NCBI GenBank assembly: GCA_016873635.1
Contig: VGWJ01000028.1
Span: 1-38,832, forward strand
Length of the DNA stretch: 38,832 bases
Origin: Lentisphaerota bacterium
GTDB taxonomy: Bacteria > Verrucomicrobiota > Kiritimatiellia > UBA8416 > VGWJ01
Direction of reading: 5' to 3'
Position numbers and translations under genes: made by a program. Each line of letters begins with the position of its first letter. Position 1 is the stretch's first letter. The notes under the pieces are model-generated. The model was not told the origin of the DNA. It did no database searches and was given only the letters and a program-made list of their open reading frames with translations. Positions 22,545 through 30,457 of the stretch are shown in pieces.

Positions 22545-23981
22545 ATGCCGAAGATAGCGATGATCGGCGCGGGAAGCCTCGTGTTCTGCAAGACGCTGGC
22601 CATGGATATTCTCTCGACCCCGGCGCTGCGCGGCAGCGCGATATGCCTGATGAGCCGCACCCGGAAGAAGCTCTCCCAGATGGAGGCCTTCCTCAAGCGC
22701 GTGGTCGCGGAGAACGGCCTGCCCGCGAAAGTGTGGAGCACGCTGGACCGCCGCGAGGCCCTGAAGGGCGCCGACTACGTGATCAACATGATCCAGGTGG
22801 GCGGCGTGGACGTCTTCCGCCACGACTACGAGATTCCGCTGAAGTACGGGGTCGACCAGTGCATCGGCGACTCGCTGGGACCGGGAGGGGTCTTCCGCAC
22901 GCTGCGCACCGCGCCGGTGCTGATCGACATGATGCGCGACATGGAGGAGCTGTGCCCGGACGCGCTCTTTCTCAACTACACCAATCCCATGGGCGCGTGC
23001 TGCTACCTGCTGGGGCGCGTCACCGACCGCATCCAGTTCATCGGGCTGTGCCACGGGGTGCAGACCACGCTTGACCTGATCAGCGGCTACGTCAACGTGC
23101 CGAAGGACCGGATCGATTTCACCTGCGCCGGCATCAACCACATGGCCTGGTTCCTTTCGCTCAGGGACAAGCGGGACGGGCGCGACCTGTATGACCTGTT
23201 CCGCAGGAACTGCGAAAAGCCCGGCTACTACGTCAACGAGAAGGTCCGCTGCGAGGTGATGCGGCATTTCGGCTACTTCATGACCGAATCGACGGGACAC
23301 CTCTCCGAGTACGTGCCCTGGTTCCGCTCCAGCAAGCGCGCGCTGGAAGCCTACTGCGACGAGCCGGCCTTCGGCGGCGAAAGCGGCGCCTACTACAAGT
23401 TCTGCCGCATGATCGCCGACAAGTACGAGGGCCTGAACTACCTCGCGACGGAGTCCGCGACGCTGGGCCGCCGCAGCGCGGAGTACTGCTCGCACATCCT
23501 CGAGGCGCGCGAGACGGACGTGGCCTTCCGCCTGCAGGGCAACGTGCGCAACGACGGCTACATCGACAACCTGCCGCCCGGCTGCTGCGTGGAAGTGCCG
23601 GTCTACGTCGATGCGCACGGCATCCATCCGCTGCGCGTGGGCTCGCTTCCGCCGCAGTGCGCGGCCCTGAACCAGAGCAACGTGACCGTGCAGATCCTGA
23701 CGGTCGAAGCCGCGCTCACGGGGGACCCGGAGTATGCCATGCAGGCCGTCGCCATGGATCCGCTGACCAGCGCGTGCTGCACGCTGAAGGAAGCGCGGGA
23801 GATGACGGCCGAGATGCTCAAGGCGCAGAGCAAGTGGCTGCCGCAGTTCAAGGGCCGCAAGCTCGCCGCCAGGCCGGCGATCGCCGCGCCGAAAGACGTC
23901 AGGCGCGTGGCCGTGCCGCTGGACCCGGCCCTGGCCATCGCCAACCGTTTCGGGGACCTGGCGACAAGGAAAGTGAAATAG
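22545..23981 (+). CDS. Glycoside hydrolase family 4 (alpha-galactosidase/alpha-glucosidase-like)
   Basis: The 478-residue GH4 enzyme uses NAD+ and a divalent metal in a redox-assisted glycosidase mechanism. The N-terminal Rossmann motif is [11 protein letters not shown] (about 4-14). NYTNPMG (about 144-150), CHG (Cys 169, His 170) and GINH (His 199) provide the substrate and Mn-binding residues expected in this family. The product lies in the alpha-galactosidase/alpha-glucosidase/galacturonidase range, and the exact sugar cannot be read from motifs alone. A strong ribosome-binding site precedes the ATG. It is followed after 3 bp by a Gfo/Idh/MocA oxidoreductase, consistent with catabolism of a released sugar. 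Confidence 0.92.
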   Translation: MPKIAMIGAGSLVFCKTLAMDILSTPALRGSAICLMSRTRKKLSQMEAFLKRVVAENGLPAKVWSTLDRREALKGADYVINMIQVGGVDVFRHDYEIPLKYGVDQCIGDSLGPGGVFRTLRTAPVLIDMMRDMEELCPDALFLNYTNPMGACCYLLGRVTDRIQFIGLCHGVQTTLDLISGYVNVPKDRIDFTCAGINHMAWFLSLRDKRDGRDLYDLFRRNCEKPGYYVNEKVRCEVMRHFGYFMTESTGHLSEYVPWFRSSKRALEAYCDEPAFGGESGAYYKFCRMIADKYEGLNYLATESATLGRRSAEYCSHILEARETDVAFRLQGNVRNDGYIDNLPPGCCVEVPVYVDAHGIHPLRVGSLPPQCAALNQSNVTVQILTVEAALTGDPEYAMQAVAMDPLTSACCTLKEAREMTAEMLKAQSKWLPQFKGRKLAARPAIAAPKDVRRVAVPLDPALAIANRFGDLATRKVK

Positions 23982-23984
23982 GCG

Positions 23985-25088
23985 ATGATCAGAATCGGCT
24001 TCGTGGGCGTGGGCGGGATGGGGCAGCGGGCGCACTTGCGCAACTACCTGACCATCCCGGAATGCGAAGTGGTTGCGCTGGCCGAGATTCGCGAAAAGAC
24101 GGGCCGGCTGGTGGCGACCCGCTTCGGAATCCCGAAGGCATACCGCAACCACGGGGAAATGCTCGACGCCGAGAAGCTGGACGGCGTGGTCGCCAGCCAG
24201 CCGTTCGACGTCCACGCGACGCTGCTTCCGGAGATCTACGGGCGCGTGAAGCACGTGTTCACCGAGAAGCCGCTGGCCGTGAGCGTGAAGGCCGGGGAAA
24301 CGCTGGCGGCGCTGGCGGAAAAGACCGGCACGGTGCACATGGTCGGCTACCACAAACGGTCCGATCCGGCCACGGCCTACGCGAAGGACGTGATCGAGCG
24401 CTGGAAGAAGAGCGGCGAAATGGGCCGGCTGCGCTACGTCCGCATCACGATGCCGGCGGGCGACTGGACCGCCAACGGCCTGATGGGCATCCTGAACGCC
24501 GGCGACCAGCCGACGCAGGACGTCCCGCGCGAGCCGGCGTCGCTGACCGGGTTCTCCGGCGCCGCGGAGGGCGTCGGATGCTGGCAGTGGAAGGGGCAGG
24601 CGGGCGACTACCTGGGCTTTGTCAACTACTACATCCACCAGGTCAACTACATGCGGCACATGCTGGGCGAGGCCTATAAGGTGGTTTTCGCCCCGAAGTC
24701 CGGCGTGCTGCTGGCCGTGCAGAGCGAGTCCGGCGTGACCGGCACGATCGAAATGACGCCCTACCGCACCACGCTCGACTGGGAGGAAAGCATCCTCGTG
24801 TGTTTCGAGAAGGGCTACGTGCGGATCGAGCTTCCCGCGCCGACCGCGATCAACCGCCCCGGGCGCGTGGAGGTCTTCGCCGATCCGGGCGACGGCGCCA
24901 CGCCGATGCGGTCGAGCCCGACGCTGCCGTGGATCCACGCCATGCGGCAGCAGGCCGTGAACTTCGTCAGGGTCTGCCGCGGCGAGATGGCGCCGCCGTG
25001 CACGGCCGCCGAGGCGGTCGAGGACCTGAAAGTGGCGCGGGACTATGTCCAGATGCGTCACGGACAAGGGGACATGGAATGCCGTTGA
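23985..25088 (+). CDS. Gfo/Idh/MocA-family oxidoreductase
   Basis: The 367-residue NAD(P)-dependent oxidoreductase has an N-terminal Rossmann motif IGFVGVGGMGQRAHL (about 3-17). The conserved VFTEKPLAVSV block (about 90-100) holds the catalytic lysine of the EKP motif, and HMVGYHKRSDPA (about 118-129) follows. The C-terminal half is the alpha/beta substrate-binding domain. Its long insert and WKGQAGDYLGFVNYYIHQVNYMRH-like region carry a probable catalytic His. These enzymes oxidise or reduce sugars and inositols. It starts 3 bp after the GH4 stop and its own stop overlaps the VCBS gene by 10 bp, so all three are translated together. Confidence 0.9.
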   Translation: MIRIGFVGVGGMGQRAHLRNYLTIPECEVVALAEIREKTGRLVATRFGIPKAYRNHGEMLDAEKLDGVVASQPFDVHATLLPEIYGRVKHVFTEKPLAVSVKAGETLAALAEKTGTVHMVGYHKRSDPATAYAKDVIERWKKSGEMGRLRYVRITMPAGDWTANGLMGILNAGDQPTQDVPREPASLTGFSGAAEGVGCWQWKGQAGDYLGFVNYYIHQVNYMRHMLGEAYKVVFAPKSGVLLAVQSESGVTGTIEMTPYRTTLDWEESILVCFEKGYVRIELPAPTAINRPGRVEVFADPGDGATPMRSSPTLPWIHAMRQQAVNFVRVCRGEMAPPCTAAEAVEDLKVARDYVQMRHGQGDMECR

Positions 25089-26185
25089 AATGGAAGAAAC
25101 AGTGGGTCTCGGATGAAACGTTCGAGTCGGCGGCCGTGTTTGACGTGGACGGCGACGGCGTGCCCGACATCGTTTCCGGCGGGTTCTGGTACAAGGGCCC
25201 GGACTTCCGGCGGAAGTCCGAGATCGGACCGGTTGGAAGAGCCGGCGAGTATTACGACGATTTCTCCACGATCGCACTCGACGTCAACGGCGACGGCCGG
25301 CCGGACTTCGTGACGGGCGGCTGGTGGGGCAATACGCTGCGCTGGCGCGAGAACCCGGGCGATCCGAAAAAGCCGTGGCCGGAACACGTGATCGCCGAAA
25401 CCGGCAACATCGAGACCACGCGCGCATGGGACATTGACGGCGACGGCGTCGTCGAGATCGTGCCCAACACGCCGTGCGCCGCCAACGTGACGGCGTTCAA
25501 GCTGAAGACCGGCGCCGACGGCAGGGGAACGGGCGCGTTCGCGCGGCATGTCCTGTTCGCGTTTCCGGAGGGGCAGGGGCAGGGACACGGGCTGGGCTGC
25601 GGCGACATCGCGGGCAACGGGCGCATGGACATTGTGCTGCACGGCGGCTGGCTGGAAGCCCCCGCCGATCCGTGGGCCGGAAAGTGGACGTGGCATCCCG
25701 GCGAGTGGAAGCTCGACTGGTGGGGCAGCAGCGTGCCGATGCTGGTGGTCGACGTCAACGGCGACGGCCGCAACGACATCATCGTCGGCAACGGCCACGG
25801 CTACGGGCTGTGCTGGCTGGAGCAGGCGGCGGATGCCGCCGGCAGGCGGTCCTGGAAGAGCCACCCGATCGACCCCTTCAACGCCCAGTATCACGACATG
25901 CTGTGGCTGGACATCGACGGCGACGGCAAGCCGGAGCTGCTCACGGGCAAAAGGCACCGCGCGCATTGCGGCAACGATCCGGGCGAGTGGGACGACTACG
26001 GAATGTACTACTTCAAGTGGACGGGCGAGGGGTTCGCCAAGCAGGTGATCGACTACGGGCCCATCGGCGAGGCCAAGGGCTGCGGCATCCACTTCGCGGC
26101 GGCCGACCTCAACGGCGACGGCCGCCCTGACATCGTCGTCCCGGGCAAGGACGGGCTCTGCGTGTTCTGGAACGAGGGGATGTAG
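25079..26185 (+). CDS. FG-GAP/VCBS-repeat beta-propeller protein
   Basis: The 368-residue protein is built of about seven blades, each marked by an Asp-rich calcium-binding turn: DVDGDGVPDIVSGG, DVNGDGRPDFVTGG, DIDGDGVVEIV, DIAGNGRMDIVLHG, DVNGDGRNDIIVG, DIDGDGKPELLTG and DLNGDGRPDIVVPG. Spacing of about 45-60 residues fits a seven-bladed propeller. There is no signal peptide from the ATG at 25079, so it is predicted to be cytoplasmic, which is unusual for this fold. The ATG is supported by AAGGGGAC upstream and overlaps the oxidoreductase stop. In carbohydrate loci such proteins bind or cleave glycans; activity here is unknown. Confidence 0.85.
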   Translation: MPLKWKKQWVSDETFESAAVFDVDGDGVPDIVSGGFWYKGPDFRRKSEIGPVGRAGEYYDDFSTIALDVNGDGRPDFVTGGWWGNTLRWRENPGDPKKPWPEHVIAETGNIETTRAWDIDGDGVVEIVPNTPCAANVTAFKLKTGADGRGTGAFARHVLFAFPEGQGQGHGLGCGDIAGNGRMDIVLHGGWLEAPADPWAGKWTWHPGEWKLDWWGSSVPMLVVDVNGDGRNDIIVGNGHGYGLCWLEQAADAAGRRSWKSHPIDPFNAQYHDMLWLDIDGDGKPELLTGKRHRAHCGNDPGEWDDYGMYYFKWTGEGFAKQVIDYGPIGEAKGCGIHFAAADLNGDGRPDIVVPGKDGLCVFWNEGM

Positions 26186-26193
26186 CCGGCGCG

Positions 26194-27354
26194 ATGGATC
26201 TGTCACGACTGCGTATTCCCAAGGGCGATTCGCCGGCGGCGGCCTGGCGCGCCGGACGCGTCGTGCTGGTGTCGGCCGCGGCCGGCCTGGTCGCGGGCTT
26301 CGCGGCCGGCAGGCTGTCGGCCGGCCGCGCGGGCGGCGGCCCGATCGAAGTCGACACCGTGATGGTCGGCGCGGCGGGCGGGGCCGCGGCGCCGTCTTTC
26401 ACCGCCGGCGGGTGGATCGAGGTTCCGGCGCCGCATTTTCCGGTGCATGCCTCCAGCCTGATATCGCAGCGGCTGGACGAGTTGAACGTGGCGCAGGGCG
26501 AGGCGGTGCGGCCCGGACAGGTGCTGGCCCGCCTGTATGACGGCGACGCGCGGGCGCGCCGCGACGCGGCGGCGGCGCAGGCCGCCGGGGCCGCGGAGCG
26601 GCTGCGCATCGCGGGAGCCAACCGCGAACGGGCCGCGAACCTGCCGGCGGGCGCGCTGTCGGTCGAGGAGCGCGACGAGCTTGCGGCCGCCTGGAGCACG
26701 GCGGCCTCCGCGCACGACGCCGCGCTTGCCGCCCTTGACCTGGCGAGCAACGAGCTGGCCTACTGCACCATCACGGCGCCGCCGGCGCCGGACGGGCTGA
26801 AGGTGCTTGCCGTGCACCACGCGCCGGGCGAGTGGATCGCGGTCGACCGCAACCCGACGGTCGTGTCCCTGTACGCGCCCTCCAACATGCAGATGCGCGT
26901 GGACGTTCCGCAGGCGAAGATCCGTCTTGTCCAGCCCGGAAACCCCGTGGCCGTGCGAACCGAAGCCCATCCGTCGCGCGAATACCGCGGCACGGTGCTG
27001 CGCGTCGAGCCGCTGGCCGAAGCGGCCAAGAACACCATCACCGTCCGCCTGCGCATCGACAATCCGGACGAAATGCTCTTCCCCGAGATGGTGGCCCATG
27101 CGACGTTCCTGTCCGGCCGGGCGGCGGCGGGGCGGCCCGGCGAGTTCGCCCTGCCGCTCAAGGCCGTGCGCCGCGACGGCGAAGGCGCCTACGTCCTGCT
27201 GGTCGAGGACGGCCGCGCGCGCCGGCGCCCGGTCACGCTGCGGCAAACCACGGATTCCGCCGCCGTGGTCGGCGGCGAGCTTTCGGCGGGCCAGCGCGTA
27301 ATAACAAGCCACGCGGACGGGCTGCCCGACGGCAGGGAGGTAATCACCAGGTAG
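26194..27354 (+). CDS. Membrane-fusion (HlyD/RND-type) periplasmic adaptor
   Basis: The 386-residue adaptor has one N-terminal membrane anchor (about 21-45). A barrel-sandwich half-motif follows (ISQRLDELNVAQGEAVRPGQ, about 90-109), then an Ala/Arg/Glu-rich alpha-hairpin (about 120-190) and the returning strand YCTITAPPAPDGLKVL. The beta-barrel and membrane-proximal domains (about 220-386) include VDVPQAKIRLVQPGNPV. It would bridge the inner-membrane ABC permeases and the outer-membrane factor encoded downstream. It starts 8 bp after the VCBS gene without an obvious ribosome-binding site. Its last 18 codons, including the stop, lie in the first copy of a 77-bp tandem duplication. Confidence 0.85.
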   Translation: MDLSRLRIPKGDSPAAAWRAGRVVLVSAAAGLVAGFAAGRLSAGRAGGGPIEVDTVMVGAAGGAAAPSFTAGGWIEVPAPHFPVHASSLISQRLDELNVAQGEAVRPGQVLARLYDGDARARRDAAAAQAAGAAERLRIAGANRERAANLPAGALSVEERDELAAAWSTAASAHDAALAALDLASNELAYCTITAPPAPDGLKVLAVHHAPGEWIAVDRNPTVVSLYAPSNMQMRVDVPQAKIRLVQPGNPVAVRTEAHPSREYRGTVLRVEPLAEAAKNTITVRLRIDNPDEMLFPEMVAHATFLSGRAAAGRPGEFALPLKAVRRDGEGAYVLLVEDGRARRRPVTLRQTTDSAAVVGGELSAGQRVITSHADGLPDGREVITR

Positions 27355-27455
27355 CATGCAGCCGCTCATCGCCATCCGTAACAAGCCACGCGGACGGGCT
27401 GCCCGACGGCAGGGAGGTAATCACCAGGTAGCATGCAGCCGCTCATCGCCATCCG
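27302..27455 (+). repeat. Exact 77-bp tandem duplication at the adaptor/ATPase junction
   Basis: Bases 27302-27378 and 27379-27455 are identical over 77 bp. The unit starts TAACAAGCCACGCGG and ends CATCGCCATCCG, and contains the adaptor stop codon plus the first codons of the ATPase. Because the adaptor ends in copy one and the ATPase starts in copy two, both genes remain intact. Copy one also supplies a decoy ATG (27357) that leads into another frame, since 77 is not a multiple of three. Without it the genes would be 2 bp apart. The perfect identity means it is very recent or an assembly artefact. Confidence 0.95.
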
Positions 27456-28122
27456 GGAACTCGGCAAGACCTACCGCCAGGGCGAGACAATGGTAACGGC
27501 CCTGGAGGACATCAGCCTCGATATCGCTTCCGGCGAGTTCGTGGCGCTGATGGGCCCCTCCGGCTCGGGCAAGACAACGCTCCTGAACATCATGGCCGGC
27601 ATCGACCGGCCGACCGGCGGCAGCGTGACGATCGACGGCGTGCGGCTGGACGGAATGACCGAGGCGCAGCGCACGGCCTGGCGCACGCGCGGCGTGGGCT
27701 ACATCTTCCAGTTCTACAACCTGATTCCGGTGCTTACGGCCTACGAGAACGTGGAGCTGCCCCTGCTGACGCTGCCGTTGTCACGGCGCGAGCGCCACGC
27801 GCACGTCACGGCGGCCCTGGAGGCCGTGGGCATCGCGGCCCGCGCGCGGCATTTCCCGCGGCAGCTGTCGGGCGGCGAAGAGCAGCGCGTAGCCATCGCG
27901 CGCGCGATCGTGACCGACGCCGGCATCCTGGTGGCGGACGAGCCGACCGGGAACCTGGACGCCGGGTCCGAGCAGGCGATAATGACCCTCATCCGGGAGC
28001 TCAACCGCCGCTTCGGCAAGACCGTGATCCTGGTCACGCACGACCACGCGGCCGCGGATTTTGCCGGCCGCATCATGCGCCTGGAGAAGGGCCGGCTGAT
28101 TTCAACGGGAAAGGAGAACTGA
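27433..28122 (+). CDS. ABC transporter ATPase (MacB/LolD type)
   Basis: The 229-residue ATPase contains Walker A GPSGSGKTT (about 40-48), the Q-loop FQFYNLIPVLTAYENVELP (about 94-112), the signature LSGGEEQRVAIARA (about 143-156), Walker B ILVADEPTGNLD (about 163-174) and the H-loop VTHDH. This pattern fits the MacB/LolD/FtsE group, which energises FtsX-type permeases rather than channel-type importers. Glu replaces the more common Gln after LSGG. It starts in the second copy of the 77-bp repeat and ends 4 bp before the permease gene. Confidence 0.93.
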   Translation: MQPLIAIRELGKTYRQGETMVTALEDISLDIASGEFVALMGPSGSGKTTLLNIMAGIDRPTGGSVTIDGVRLDGMTEAQRTAWRTRGVGYIFQFYNLIPVLTAYENVELPLLTLPLSRRERHAHVTAALEAVGIAARARHFPRQLSGGEEQRVAIARAIVTDAGILVADEPTGNLDAGSEQAIMTLIRELNRRFGKTVILVTHDHAAADFAGRIMRLEKGRLISTGKEN

Positions 28123-28126
28123 GGCG

Positions 28127-29275
28127 ATGATTCCCAGACTGCTGATCGCGATCCTGCGGAATCTGGCGCGCTCCAGGACGAGGCTGATGATCACGGTGCT
28201 GGGCTGCACGGCGGCGGCGTTCGTGACGTGCTTCTTCCTCGCGGCGCAGATGAGCCTGGCGCGCATGACGCAGGCCGCGGGCGAGGACGCCAACGTCATC
28301 GTGCGCCAGACGGACCGCTACTGACCCACGGCCAGCCTGATCCCGGATGCGGAATCCGAGCGCATCCGGGCGCTTCCGCAGGTTGCGGAAGTCATGCCGG
28401 TCCGGCTGATGATGACGTCGTGCCAGTCCAGCACGGACGTGATTGCCCTCCACGGCGTCGACAAGCGCCTGGTGCGCAGGTTCCGGAACTTCGACGTCGC
28501 GCCGGGCGAGTGGGAGGAGTTCGCGGCCGACACGTCCGGGGCGCTGGTGGGGGCCAAGATCGCGCGCCGCTACGGCTGGCGGCCGGGCGAGCACGTGACG
28601 CTCCAGGAGCTGGAGGGCGTGAGTTTCACGGTGCGCGGAATCGTCCAGCCGCGCGGCTCGGCCGACGACTTCCTGATCTACGTGGACCGTTCGTTCCTGC
28701 AGCAGATTGAGGACGAGCTGGGCCTCTCGCACTACGTCCTGGTGAAGGCCGCGCCGGGCGTGGATGCGGCCGCGCTCTGCCGCGCGATCGCCGAAATGCC
28801 TTTCACGGTGCAGGTCACCGCCCAGCCGGAGGAGGCCCTCGTGACCACGATCCTGGATCAGCTCGCCGACCTCGTGAGGCTGAGCCGCGCCGTGGTCGGC
28901 ATCGTCATCGTCGTGCTGCTGATTGCGGTCGGGAACGCGATATCGATGGCGACCCGGGACCGGTTTCGCGAATTCGGCGTGCTGCGCACCCTCGGCTTCC
29001 CGCGGCGCGCGGTGGCGTTCATGGTTATCGGCGAAGGGACGCTGCAGGGCCTGGTCGGCGCTCTGGCCGGCTGTCTGGTCGTGCAGGGCCTGGCCTGGGC
29101 GGGCCTGATCCGTTCGGTGGCCACGTGCGCCATGACCGTTGACTTCCTGGTGGGGCCGCGGCCGTGGGCCGTGTCGCTGGCGGTCGTGACCCTGGCGGCG
29201 GCGCTCGGCTGCCTGCTGCCGGCGTGGAGCGCGTCGCGCGTGGACATCCTGCGCGCGCTGCGTCCCGAGGAGTAA
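28127..29275 (+). CDS. FtsX/MacB-type ABC permease with in-frame UGA (probable selenoprotein)
   Basis: One continuous frame of 382 residues is interrupted only by TGA at codon 66 (28322-28324). Residues about 20-42 form the first membrane helix, followed by a periplasmic MacB-like domain (about 45-250) and three C-terminal helices ending LPAWSASRVDILRALRPEE, the usual FtsX layout. The TGA falls just outside helix 1 in QTDRY-U-PTAS, and a Cys is at 99 (MMTSCQSS). Everything needed for a full permease lies in the same frame on both sides, and neighbouring genes are intact. A SECIS-like hairpin follows the TGA, so selenocysteine is the best reading. Alternatives are a nonsense mutation or base-call error, or restart at ATG 28394, which would lose helix 1. 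AAGGAG precedes the ATG. Confidence 0.75.
28322..28370 (+). promoter_or_regulatory. Candidate bacterial SECIS element (UGA plus stem-loop)
   Basis: The in-frame TGA (28322-28324) is followed after 17 nt by CCCGGATGCG (28342-28351), a 9-nt loop GAATCCGAG (28352-28360) and the perfectly complementary CGCATCCGGG (28361-28370). The loop begins with G and lies 27 nt after the UGA. Known bacterial SECIS elements need a stem of at least 4 bp, a small apical loop with G in its first two positions, and a UGA-to-loop distance of about 16-37 nt; all are met. SelB binding itself is not shown by sequence. Confidence 0.65.
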
Positions 29276-29281
29276 GGCCGC

Positions 29282-30457
29282 ATGCTCAAGCTGCCCGCAC
29301 GCTACGCCCTGCGCAACCTGCGACGCCGCTTCCGGCACTCGCTGATGACGGTTTCCGGCGTGGCGGTGATCGTCTTCGCCTCCGTGCTGATGCTGTCGCT
29401 CAACCGCGGCCTGGAGCGCCGCGTGCGCGCTTCGGGCGAGGAGGCGAACATCCTGCTCATCAGCCGCCAGGGCCAGAACATCATGTTCAGCTCCATTACC
29501 GCGGACGAGCTGGTGCAGCTCTCCAGTCTGCCGGACGTCGCGCTGGGGGCCTTCGGCGAACCGCTTGTTTCGGCGGAAGTCATGCACATGGCCACCGTTG
29601 AATGCCTGGACGCGGAGTCGGGCGCGGCCGCGCGGGCGCCCGTGTACGTCCGCGGCATCACGCCCATCGCGTACGAGGTGCACCGCGCGCTGCGCATCGT
29701 CGAAGGCCGCATCCCCGAGCAGGAAGACGAGATACTGGCCGGCGGCACCGCGCACGTGAAACTGGGCGTGCCCGCGGAGGCGCTGGCGCCCGGCCGCGTC
29801 GTGCGCTTCGAGGACACCGACTGGACCGTGAGCGGCCGTTTCGAGGCCGGCGGATCGCTGGCGGAGTCGGAGATCTGGATCGGCGCCGACACGCTCAAGG
29901 ACCTGCTGCGGCGGAGGTCGGATACGTTCGCCGTGGTGCGCATGTCCGACGCGGCCGCCGTGGCCGCCGCCATGCCGAGGTTCCAGCAGACCGGCGCGCT
30001 GGAGCGCTTTTTCAAGGGGTGGCCGGAACGGGATTACTACGTGGAATTCGGTTCGGCGCTTTCGTGGGTTCTGTGGATGTCCCTGCTGATGGTGCTCGCC
30101 ATTGCCGCGGCCGGCGCGCTGATCGGCGCGAACACCATGTACACGGCGGTGCTGAACCGCATGCGTGAGATCGCCACGTACCGCGTGCTCGGTTTCACGA
30201 CGGGCGATGTGCTCATGTCGTTCGTGATCGAGTCGGTCGCGCTGGCGCTGGCCGGAGGCGTCGTGGGGGTGGCGGCCGGGGCGGCCCTGAACCGCCTGCC
30301 GATCAGCCTCTCGTACGGCGCGTTCTTCCTCGTGGCCGACGCGGCGGTGCTGGGGGCGGGGCTGGGCCTGTCGCTCCTGATCGGACTGGCGGGCGGCCTG
30401 TTTCCGGCGCTGAAAGGGCTGCGCCTCACGGTGATCGAGGGACTGCGGCATGGGTAG
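29282..30457 (+). CDS. FtsX/MacB-type ABC permease (second subunit)
   Basis: The 391-residue permease has the same plan as its neighbour: a cytoplasmic start (LPARYALRNLRRRFRHSL), helix 1 (about 20-40), a periplasmic domain (about 45-255), and three C-terminal helices (about 260-385) with NTMYTAVLNRMREIATYRVLGF between them, typical of FtsX/MacB proteins. It has no in-frame stop and no Cys at the position after helix 1. It starts 6 bp after the first permease, so the transporter is probably a heterodimer of the two permeases on the shared ATPase. Its end overlaps the outer-membrane factor gene by 8 bp. Confidence 0.9.
   Translation: MLKLPARYALRNLRRRFRHSLMTVSGVAVIVFASVLMLSLNRGLERRVRASGEEANILLISRQGQNIMFSSITADELVQLSSLPDVALGAFGEPLVSAEVMHMATVECLDAESGAAARAPVYVRGITPIAYEVHRALRIVEGRIPEQEDEILAGGTAHVKLGVPAEALAPGRVVRFEDTDWTVSGRFEAGGSLAESEIWIGADTLKDLLRRRSDTFAVVRMSDAAAVAAAMPRFQQTGALERFFKGWPERDYYVEFGSALSWVLWMSLLMVLAIAAAGALIGANTMYTAVLNRMREIATYRVLGFTTGDVLMSFVIESVALALAGGVVGVAAGAALNRLPISLSYGAFFLVADAAVLGAGLGLSLLIGLAGGLFPALKGLRLTVIEGLRHG

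Noticed and set aside
21708..25277. 1,189-codon minus-strand open frame opposite pit, GH4 and the oxidoreductase
   Set aside because: It is antisense to three clearly recognised genes and shows no domain or ribosome-binding site.
27357..27455. Alternative ATPase start at ATG 27357
   Set aside because: Because the repeat is 77 bp, this ATG reads in another frame and never enters the ATPase sequence.
28394..29275. Separate gene for a short permease starting at ATG 28394
   Set aside because: It is in the same frame as the upstream piece, lacks the first membrane helix and has no ribosome-binding site; one gene with a recoded TGA fits better.
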